Assembly (NCBI GenBank): GCA_033964015.1
Contig: CM066914.1
Coordinates: 18,759,023 to 18,823,022, forward strand
Direction of reading: 5' to 3'
Source: Scolanthus callimorphus
Lineage: Eukaryota > Cnidaria > Anthozoa > Actiniaria > Edwardsiidae
Length of the DNA stretch: 64,000 bases
The notes under the pieces are model-generated. The model saw only the letters and a list, made by a program, of their open reading frames with translations. It did not search any database and was not told where the DNA came from. Made by a program: the position numbers and the translations under genes. Numbering within the stretch: the stretch's first letter is position 1; every line of letters begins with the position of its first letter. Below are positions 11,634-20,741 of this stretch, piece after piece.

Positions 11634-13821
11634 TGATTTTTGAGATTTTATAACTTTTTCTTGACATTAAATGATTCGTTTGAGAATGCTAATATCACGA
11701 TTAGAAGGAACATTAGGGAATTGCCGATTATCAGCTATAAATTCAAAAGAAAAAAAAGACTCGCTAGCAGACGTTTTCTATGCACGAATGAATCAGACTT
11801 GCGATAAGTCAGCGTTTTTATTGGTCGAGAGCAAAGTATTTCTTCTTTCAGCCAATCAAATGGCGAACTAAAACGAAACGCGCCGTTGCTCAAGTCTGAC
11901 TAAATTCGCCTCCTGATTGGTTTGTTGTTGAATGGCTTCCACTTCTGATTGGCTAGTGGTATTGTATTTGCGTTTAGTTTTGGACACTCATCAGAAATCC
12001 GCTCTGCGTCTCTTTGTATTTTTGGGAAATCCTAGAATGGCTCCACCTTTTACGGTGTTCGTCTGATTAATAATGCTTAGTTTCTTTTTCTTAGCTCTGA
12101 AAAGATGGTGAAGAAATTATGACTTTTGGAAGAGTGCCTATCTGTATGACAGCTTCAAAAGAAATTAGAAAATTGACATTGAATAGGTTTAGGTCAATTT
12201 TCATATAATAATTTGACTGTAGAAGTAAGTTGTAACCTGTCCAACAATAAGGCATTTTAGTTTGAATTGAAATAGTTGAAATAAAGATGTCCCTGATACC
12301 TTGCATGGTTGCTACAATTCCTAGCTTGATACCAATGTTACCCATGTAGTTCACGGCGTTTGACCACGCAAGGCTGTAGGTCGCTCCGTCTAAAAGCTCT
12401 AGTGGAACCGCTACCCAGGGAGAGCTGATGCCCGCGTAGCAGTAGAAGCACAGTGCGTAAGACAGCAGACACAGAGACATAGCGTGGACATTCCCAAGGA
12501 ATCTGACTATCATCCCGCCTAGTAAGAAAAAAGTGAACTCTCCGATCTCACGCGCGACGCCCGCTACTCCCATAACAACCGTGCTCCCTCCTCGATCGTC
12601 AATGTACCAATTCACAAAGTGGAAAATGAACCCATTACACGCGCCGGTGTACAAAATACTCAGCAAAAACGATAAGTGATTCGCTGAAACTAAAGCAGTC
12701 AGCCCTTTTTGCAGCTCGGAACCTTCGCTTCGTTCTTTGTCGCCGAATTTGAACCAGCCGGATAAATATAACGCCACGCAGACGAAACCGATGTAAAAGT
12801 AAAACGCTACCAGAAAGTTGCCTCTGACAATCCCGCATAGCATGTAGCGGCTATAGTTGATCAGGAATCCGACAAGCATGGTCGATATTGCCCAGCCTAT
12901 TGCACCCCATAGCCGTATTTGCCCGTAGTAACCCCTGTCTTCCCCTAGACGATGTAGCATAGAGGCATCGGAAAACGCGAACGTCGGGGACTCCAGAAAC
13001 TCTCCGATTATAATCACCATAATAAATATGAGAAACAGAGTGGCGAGTTCCAGTCGATTGACCCGGGTGGTGAAATAAATATATGTGTTCAAAACACAGC
13101 TGAAGTAGGCGGCTGTTACAAGGGTGGTTTCTTTTTGTTGATTCTCTGCGTGGTTGATTACTGTTACCTCCAGCAGCCGTCTTGAATGGTAGTTTTCAGG
13201 TGGAGTGTAAACTTTTCTCGTTTTAGCTTCTATTTGATCCTGAGCTTGCGTACTCTTATTAATGTAAGCGAAATAATCGCGTCGTGTCTTGCCTGGATGA
13301 TTCTCGACGAATATCGAATGTTGACGTATGCCTGGCCATCGTCTCCGGCAAGAATCGTTGTAAACTGGATTTGGTATTAGTGCCCAAGTGGAATTGCTAT
13401 CACTTTGTCCTTTCGCCCATAAGTCAGATGTAAGGATAACGGTGTGGTTCTTAGTTTTATTATAGTACGCTTCAATACACTCTTGTTGCTTTGGCCATAT
13501 GGCCATCAGCACTAAACCTTTCGCCAGCCAAGCCGCAATCCCAAGGAATAACACAACTCTTTGAGCCTTGAAGTTCTCTCCAATTGTCGTCCAGAAAGGG
13601 GCTCCGATGATTTGTATGAATGGCCTCACCCCGATGGCGGTTCCTGCTTGAAAACTTGTAAGCCCAAACGTTTTGAAGTACAGCGGTAGGTATGGATAAA
13701 ATGACCCGAAAGCCCCGTAAATAAAGAAGCAAAACCCCTTGTACATGAGTAGATCGTACTCCACGAAACACTTCAAGCCCTGCCAGGCCTTCCTATCTTT
13801 GCTTCTTTTTCGACTTGACAT
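10723..13821 (-). CDS. MFSD6-like major facilitator protein B (two exons)
   Basis: This is a complete MFSD6-family membrane protein of 600 residues. Exon 1 is 13821-12300 and ends at ATG CAA G; exon 2 is 11003-10723. The phase-1 junction restores GILQAVSYGLGNGGG. Signatures are YGAFGSFYPYLPLYFKTFGL near residue 35, GVRPFIQIIGAPFW, SPTFAFSDASMLHRLGED, then FHFVNWYIDDRGGS. The loop after the third membrane segment has N-linked sequons (NKT, NHT). The tail is hydrophilic and ends ESAPPLLE. Exon 1 can be read on without a stop past its donor, but that extension lacks the family's last helices, so the spliced form is preferred. The 1.3-kb intron holds a SINE-like repeat with a foldback element inside. 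The promoter and first codons are tandemly duplicated just upstream. Transport substrate unknown. Confidence 0.9.
11110..11635. mobile_element. SINE-like dispersed repeat, interrupted by a foldback element
   Basis: The left part contains TTTATATAGCGCTTAAT and AAGCGCTTTACAAATTGTGA (11130-11185). The right part contains GGTTCTTTAACGTC (11551 on) and ACGGGACCTCGGTTTATTGT, then CTCATCCGAAAGACG (to about 11633). The right part recurs at 45912-46011. The two halves are separated by the inverted-repeat element at 11254-11516. The class is my inference; the recurrence is seen directly. Confidence 0.5.
11254..11516. mobile_element. Foldback MITE nested in the SINE-like repeat
   Basis: It has long terminal inverted repeats: the left arm begins ATATACCGTTTCCGGGATAC, and the right arm ends in the reverse complement, CCCGGAAACGGTATAT, with arms of about 45 bp reaching AAGCCTATAAGCTT. 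No coding sequence is present. A target duplication was not resolved. Confidence 0.75.
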
Positions 13822-14419
13822 ATTTTCATGAGGTGATAAATACTACACAAATAAGCCAAGATTTATCTAGCAGAAAAGCAAACCATTGCGTTGTCTTGCC
13901 TTTGGCGATGTGCATCGAGGTAAACATTGATGTCTATAAAAATCGAACTTCTTCCCTGCTTGAATGCCCATTGTACATATAGTGAAAGCCAAATGAGACT
14001 GCCTGAAGAGGTTCTTGAAGAAGAACAAATGGGGGGAATTCAGGCCGAACATCTTTTGGAATTACCCGGAGTTGTCTTTTGTGCAGATCGCACTCCACGA
14101 AACACTTGAAGCCCTGCCAGACCTTCCTATCTTTGCTTCTTTTTCGACTTGACATATTTTCATGAGGTGATAAATACTACACAAATAAGCCAAGATTTAT
14201 CTAGCAGAAAAGCAAACCATTGCGTTGTCTTGCCTTTGGCGATGTGCATCGAGGTAATCATTGATGTCTATAAAAATCGAACTTCTTCCCTGCTTGAATG
14301 CCCATTGTACATATAGTGAAAGCCAAATGAGACTGCCTGAAGAGGTTCTTGAAGAAGAACAATTGGGGGGAATTCAGGCCGAACATCTTTTGGAATTACC
14401 CGGCGTTGTCTTTTGTGCA
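13752..14419. repeat. Tandem duplication (334 bp x 2) of MFSD6-like B promoter and first codons
   Basis: Positions 13752-14085 and 14086-14419 are near-identical direct copies offset by 334 bp. Each holds about the first 20 codons of gene B in reverse orientation, the ATG (13819-13821 and 14153-14155) and the 5' flank. The distal copy makes a short dead-end frame (14155 down to 13934) starting MSSRKRSKDRKVWQGFK and running into the flank of the other copy, so it is not a gene. Confidence 0.9.
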
Positions 14420-14586
14420 ATTGCTAATTCTGTGCAAATCTGTTACTTAGCAAATCTCTTACTTACGCGCCTTGATCAAAAACAACTTTGTTAAAATCGA
14501 CACGAAAGTTTTATAAATGTATTTGTATTTGACGAACTACCGTGACGTGGTATTTTGAGCCAGTGAAGCAAAAGATGCACTCATTA

Positions 14587-14808
14587 GCCGTATTCACACT
14601 AGAGACGGAAAACTCGTCTGAGACGAGTTTCTCGTCAGAAAAAAGTTCCTGCTTTATGTCAATTCTGCTAAGAAACACTTGCTTGTTATCTGTCTAAAGT
14701 TTCTCCTTCAAAAAAATGGTTTTCACGTGATCACAGAAGAACAGGGAACCATATTCAAGGCGAGAAACTCGTCTCAGACGGGAAACTCGTCTCTAGTGTG
14801 AATACAGC
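14587..14808. mobile_element. Foldback MITE with TA target duplication
   Basis: The terminal inverted repeats begin GCCGTATTCACACTAGAGAC on the left and GCTGTATTCACACTAGAGAC on the complement of the right end. Both continue into ACTCGTCTGAGACGAGTTTC. TA flanks both ends (14585-14586, 14809-14810). No coding sequence. Confidence 0.75.
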
Positions 14809-15163
14809 TATTGATAAGAACGGCCATTTTCGATGGGCCAAAACAGAAATTTGGGCCAGTTAAAGTCCAAAAAGGGACTGAAATAGGGACATTTTTGTTA
14901 GTGCAAATGCGGCCCTTAAACACTAGAAGAGAAAAGATAAAATAAAAAAAAATAAACACACATTTCCGTATTTCATCTGACGGTATAGTACAGAACACTG
15001 TGTCATCCGTATCAATACAGATTGACTTGCTTGCTCGGAGATATTAGCTATTCATCTATCAAAACAAATTTCGATAAATAAAGTTATGTATGTATGTAGT
15101 AAGTTTGGCGCCATTCTAGTACGCCGTTTGCCGCCACATCGTAGCAGAGTCGTGGCTTCAGTC

Positions 15164-15415
15164 GAGCTTTCTTGGTGCGACGCAGTAAGAGAGACTGAAG
15201 TTCGACGTTTGTCGTAGGCCTATGAGGCCTCACACATAGCCTTAGGCATATGGCTTTCACAAGATCGGACTGTGATGCGATGCATAGTTGAGCTTTCTTG
15301 GTGCGACTCAGTAAGAGAGACTGAAGTTCGACGTTTGTCGTAGGCCTATGAGGCCTCACACATAGCCTTAATATCATATGGCTTTCACAAGATCGGACTG
15401 TGATGCGATGCATAG
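15164..15415. repeat. Tandem direct repeat, 126-bp unit, two copies
   Basis: Copies start at 15164 and 15290 with GAGCTTTCTTGGTGCGAC. They differ by a few bases and a short indel around GCCTTAGGCATATGG versus GCCTTAATATCATATGG. A reverse-strand frame through it is an artefact of the repeat. Confidence 0.85.
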
Positions 15416-16143
15416 TTGACTGATTTCCATTTCCATGATGAGCGAGATCTTGAATAACTTAGCACCCCGCGTTCGGCCCATATTTTTAATTTCAAAGAAG
15501 TTTCAAATAATTACCCACATTAATAAATTCATTACTATGTTCTAGTAGCTTTACTTTCGCGTATAGAAAAGGGCTAAGCTTTCTTCGTCCATTGCTTCCT
15601 GTGCGGCTGCAAACACGTCGGTTTCTCGCTCGGCGTTTGCCTGTCTCTGGACAAAAAAATACTAGTTATACAATGCTTTCGGGGTGGCATACTATAGGAT
15701 TATTCAAAGCTCCAAGAGGCTAGATTCCACTAAGAAAATAGCACGAAAAAAGCGATATCACCTTTTGAGTGCTATTTTCGACGGAATCTACCGACTGAAG
15801 ACTTTGAGTATACTTGAATCCTATGATATCTCGTCTCAATTTCCACAAAAAAAGAGATATCATACGATTCTGCAGAATATCCCACGCGTCACTTGTATTT
15901 TCTGGTACACACAATGTGCTAGACAAATACAGGAGACAAGCATTCGAAAGCATTGTATAATTTTTTTGTAAACGCAGTGCACGATGGGAAGGTTGTGTGG
16001 CCTTGAGTGGAAAACCGCCAACTATGCAACGCCGTTCCTGTATTCTGATTGGCTGTATTTTCTGTGGCGTGGTATAAAAGCAGGATATAAGCAAGGCCAT
16101 AGATATAGATTTCCTTTATTGCTTGAGGAAGGAGCGGAAGGGT

Positions 16144-16148
16144 GGTGT

Positions 16149-16179
<31 letters not shown>

Positions 16180-16189
16180 GGGGGGGGGT
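16144..16189. repeat. GT microsatellite followed by a G-run
   Basis: About nine GT repeats run straight into a long run of G. Such runs are prone to sequencing error. Confidence 0.9.
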
Positions 16190-16820
16190 ATGGTGTGAAA
16201 CACCTCCAAAATACAGGGTTTGACAATTTTCTGGACTTTTTATGGCATTTCATAAAGCTGTCAGCCAAGTTTGGTAGCTGCTACATAGAAAAGAACGATG
16301 AACTGTATGAAACTTATGCTGCGTTTTTTAGTGATTCGAGCAACGTGTGGCCTTAAAAATCTGGTTACTAGAAAGTATGAAACCTATTGGCTTTGTTTTA
16401 GCATCTTTTGAAAGGTTTGCATGCAAGAAATAACTCGTCTTGGTCCCGTTAAGAAATCTTGATGGAAACCTAGGAAAATACATAGAATTTCACTCTTGAC
16501 ATGCAATTTTCCTATTGTGATACTGCAGGTGGTGATTATTATTTTTATTTTTTCATTCCCCTTATCTTCGTTAATCCCCACTAAATGTCTTGCATGATGG
16601 GTAACCCCCGTTGCAAGGCCCCCCTTTGTAGATGCAGATGCAGATGTAGATGTGGTGAACTTTGAAATGTCCTTTTCTCTGCTTTCCATGCGTATTACAT
16701 GGCGGGTCAAACCAAAGTATATACTTACATGTAGTTCTTCCAGTGCAAATTATAATCAAGCCAAAAGTTTTGAAGCTTTTGAGTAACTGGATTTTTGGCC
16801 ACTTATTGACAACAAATTTG

Positions 16821-17045
16821 CTCGAAATCCAGAGCTCCCCGGCTCGTCACCTCGCGGAGGGGGGAGGCTCTGGTGACAGCCATTGACGCATACGCGAGAG
16901 AGATTTGATACAGAGCCATTTAGAGAACTTTCTGCGCATGCCCTAACGTTCAAAATCAGCCAATCAGCGAAGGCCCTTAAATGGATGTCCCCAGAGCCTC
17001 CCCTGCGACGAGCAGACGAGCCGGTGAGCTCTGGGTACGAGAATG
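16821..17045. mobile_element. MULE-like foldback element, left tip shortened
   Basis: The arms carry CCAGAGCTCCCCGGCTCGTC on the left and its near complement GAGCTCTGGGTACGAGAAT on the right. GCTCGAAAT flanks both ends (left copy ends at about 16830, right copy follows GAGAAT), a probable 9-bp target duplication. The first bases of the left terminus (ATTCTCGTA in sister copies) are missing. Sister copies lie near 22768, 27717-28160 and 41262-41577. Confidence 0.65.
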
Positions 17046-17109
17046 CTCGAAATCCTGGTAAAATCTCTGTTAATAGATTTACATAAATTCAATAAAAACA
17101 ATTTTTAAA

Positions 17110-19285
17110 TTAGTCTTCCTCTTCCATAGCTATAGGCGTCCATTCTTTTGACTTTTGTCTTTGTGCTCTTAGCATACACCCGTGTACGGCTGCCATGGTT
17201 ACGAGTAGTGCGATGGACAGAATTCCGCCCGCATAGAATGATGGGATCGCCCCGTACTGGTCGATAAAGACGCCTCCCAGGATTGCGCCCAGGCCTCCTC
17301 CTAAGCCCCAGTAAATGCCCTGCAGGATGCCTGGGAAGAGGTAAGAGAAGGAAGTGAGGTTTAATATGTGCGCGCACTGCATGTCGTAAATGACGGTCAG
17401 AACACGCGCTGAATCCTGGTAGTTGTTTAGGGCATTTCTAAACCCGGGAACCGGGGAGTAATCATTGGAAGGACTAAGTATTTGTCCTATATCTCAGCGA
17501 ATATAGCAGAAAATATTTGCCAAAACTTGCAGATGTTCGAGACTAAACATCTTTGTCTTGGTCGCCATTTTGTGTTTCCCTCGGTGAAAGGGACTGGGTC
17601 GAGACTTAAAAACACAGCAAGCCCGCGCGGGGTCGTAAAAATTTAACAGGACTTTCTTGATATGTCAATGCTCCTTCCGTTTGTTGCACAGCTGCGTTTA
17701 GTTGTGAGCGAGCAATGGGAATGCAAAGTCAACACAAATACAAATAATGTTCCATCGACATTCCTCTCCTGAAACCCGCTCTAATAAAGAGCATCTGGAT
17801 CTGAATACAAAGGGCAGTGGCGTTAGCTGTGTAAAGCATCTTGTTTTATTTATTCATACCCACCTTGCATGGTAGCCGCCCCACTCATAGGCGTGGCCTC
17901 CGCCATGTACGTCACGCAAGTCGACCACGATGTCCCGTATGTTAAGCCTTCCAAGAATTCCAGCGGGAACGCCCACCACGGATTGCGCATGACAGCGAGC
18001 CACACGAACAATATGAAATAACACAACATAGACAGAAATACCACGCAAATATGTCCTAGTCTGTCAGTCAGAAAAGAATTTACAAAAAACGCGATCACAA
18101 GGCCCGCGGCGCGCATCGAGGTAGCCGAGCCCATGAGAAGTTTACTAGCGCCCAAGTCTTCGAGATACCAGTTCAGGAAATTGAATATGAGTCCATTGCT
18201 AAAGCCTAAGTACCAAGTTATTGTCATGAAAAAGGCATATTTAGATTCAAGAAGTACTTTCCACACCGCACACTCGTCTATTTTTCCGCCTTCTTCTTCT
18301 TTCGCGTAGTCAAAATGAAACAATGCCGCGGCAAATACAAACGCCATGACCATCACAATGGCGAAAATGTAGAAAAGATACTTGTAATCATTCCTTGTCT
18401 CACCGCAGTATGTATGTACCGTTGTATCCAAAACTGCGCCAACGATGAACGACGCTGTCGCGTAACCCAGAGATCCAAACAACCTTGTCTTACCATAGTG
18501 TTTCCTCCTTTCTTCTAACTTCTGTAGAAGAGCGGTGTCAGCAAGAATAAAGTGGGCGCCTCTAGAAACTCCCCGCCAACTACAAGTATCATTAGCCACA
18601 TGAAGATCTTGTGGATTTCGTGCGGATCTCGAATAAGCTCAAACCGCCAAGTCGGCTCTTTATCTGCGCTGGTATTTTTGGATGTTGATGCATCCAAATG
18701 GTCGGAAATTCTTCTTCTTGAGCGACGAAGCGAATCTTTCTCAGTTTTTGCTGTGTTCTCGATGTGAGTTTCAGGTTTTTCGTGTTGGCTTCGCTTTGGT
18801 CCGAAGTGTCCGACTTGTTGGTGATGCCAAGTCTCCGCTGGCTCCGCAATCTTTGATTTCCCAACCGCTTTCGCCTCCACTAAGCTCTTTTTACAAACCG
18901 TGTTGTAAGGTCGCGGCACTAGGAGCGCTAATGTCATTACTAGCCAAGCTATAATGGAGAATAACAGCACAGCCTTGCGGGCTTTGAATTTGTCCGAAAT
19001 TACGGACCAGAACGGTGCACTAGCAAATTGAATTAACGGTCTTATACCAGCCAAGATCCCGACAAGACTAGCGTTGAGTCCAATTTGGCGAAAATACAAC
19101 GGCATATACGGAAACGACGCTCCGAAACCTCCGAAAAACAAAAAGTAAAATGCTTTGTACGAGATAAGCTTAGTATCCACTCGAAACTCGCTACATAGTC
19201 TGTCCTTTAAGCTCTGATCATCATCTTTTGTTTCGCTTTCCTCTACGTTGTTTGTTTCTTCCGACGCCGACTCCTTCTGTGTCAT
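17110..19285 (-). CDS. MFSD6-like major facilitator protein C (two exons; one-base frameshift in exon 1)
   Basis: This MFSD6-family membrane protein has exon 1 at 19285-17864 (ending ATG CAA G, phase 1) and exon 2 at 17330-17110. The junction restores MQGILQGIYWGLGGGLGA. Signatures are FFGGFGASFPYMPLYFRQIG near residue 51, GIRPLIQFASAPFW, GEFLEAPT, FNFLNWYLEDLGASKL and a short acidic tail ending AMEEED. The frame breaks at 18549-18551, an AAA run on the + strand, where one base is missing; both sides are clear family sequence. With that base the protein would be 547 residues. The hydrophilic loop is Ser/Arg/Lys rich. Head-to-head with gene D across 1.46 kb. The break is more likely a sequence error than a dead gene, because nothing else is damaged. 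Confidence 0.85.
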
Positions 19286-20741
19286 GTTTAAACAATTTTT
19301 CCCGGCGTTTCGTCACTTCAATTATCTTCTCACTGATAATAGCTCCTATTTCCGCCGTTTACAAGCTTAGTACCTTGGTATTTTCGAAGGATTCTGTTGT
19401 CTTTTCTCGGGTTTTCTGTCCAGGCTTTGATTACTAATCTTTAGCGGTGCTCAGCACCTGTTATAACCTGTAAAATCGTGCTGGCGTCCCGACTGTTCTT
19501 TCCTCGGTCTCTGATTGGCTGCGCGCAAGTAAATATCTGTGGCTGGGTTTCAACATTATATTTTTTCGACATTTCGCCGGGAAAGTCTCGACTCGTTCAG
19601 AGTCTTGATTGATTGATTTAACAAGCAGCAGAAAATATAGTTTTTCTTTGTCTATAAAGTGTATTGTAACAGCCCCCGAGGGGGACCTATGCGCTGCTAA
19701 TGACGAGTAACACTTTTATGGTAAACATATAGTGCCTCCACCCTCAAGGGCTAAACATTTATCTCGTATATGTACACCTCCTGTGAAACATCACAACTGT
19801 CAATGTGTTGTTTGCCTCTAATAATATCTACTGTGGTGGCATTTGTACCAAATTGCACCTGAGTTTCAAAGTTGCTGAGTTCTGAATATTTAATTAAATC
19901 TGTTTATTTGACGATTGTGAACTCACCAATATTCCATCATTTTCGCTAATGTAGGGAACTGGAGGTTTTTGTGTCATAGCAAAGCTATTTTAAAAATATG
20001 TATAAACGGTTGTATGGGATTCGTAAACGTTGTTAAAAGATTTAGCAATGATTTGTCATTCCTCCACCATTTTGGATGTGACTGAGGATCCTGCCGATTA
20101 CCTCCTTTTGTGCCCCCCCCCCTCCCTCCCCTCCCCCCTTTCCCTCCTTGACCAAAAACATTTGTAACGGCCTTTGCAATGGTTCGTCTGTTTTAAGTAC
20201 TCAATCAACAAAAAAGCTTTACAGTAAAATATTGAACAGAGACCTTGAAAACAGCAAGGGTGTATTTTTTCTTGCTTTTCAGTGATCATTCTATATTTGT
20301 GGCTTTTGTTGAAAGTGCCATGTGTTTTAAATGATGTATAATTTCAAGAATTGCAAACTAAAGACTTTAAAAAAATATTATTTTTACAAAAATATTGCTT
20401 TTCAAGTTATGCAATATAAAAACGTCAAACTTCAGAGAAAAGAAAAACAATTCATCGTTGTTCGCGTGAAAGATTTCACGGTTTTGTTTGTCAAGAGTCA
20501 ACATGGCTGACCGGTGTTTCCCGCCACCCGCGTCCACTCTGACAAGTCCCGGATGTGACTAGCGGGTGCCGGCAGACGACACGCGTTCTTGGAATCAGAA
20601 TAGTTATTAAGTTTAAATGTTGATCTAATTTCAACAATTATGACGACCTGGACTAAGAACTGTTTCCTTTCCTGATGGAAGAAACATTCAAGAAGTAACT
20701 AGACGAAACAGCAGAAAAAGAAGTGACATTCCACAGCGAAA
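19286..20741. promoter_or_regulatory. Intergenic region between divergent MFSD6-like genes C and D
   Basis: The 1.46 kb between the two start codons must contain both promoters. No gene is visible. It includes a CT/CCC-rich stretch (20104-20148), which makes a spurious Arg/Gly frame on the other strand. I cannot assign specific factor sites. Confidence 0.45.

Larger units (their letters stand above)
13822..17109. other. Intergenic region between MFSD6-like B and C
   Basis: No gene is seen. Besides the duplicated gene-B promoter it holds a foldback MITE (14587-14808), a 126-bp tandem repeat (15164-15415), short inverted repeats (15719-15799), a GT/G-run microsatellite (16144-16189) and a foldback element (16821-17045). 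Confidence 0.6.

Noticed and set aside
13934..14155. Apparent second MFSD6 start (MSSRKRSKDRKVWQGFK)
   Set aside because: It is the duplicated 5' end of MFSD6-like B and runs into non-coding flank after about 20 codons.
15984..16356. Frames with VCVCVGGGGGGG runs
   Set aside because: They are the GT microsatellite and G-run read in frame.
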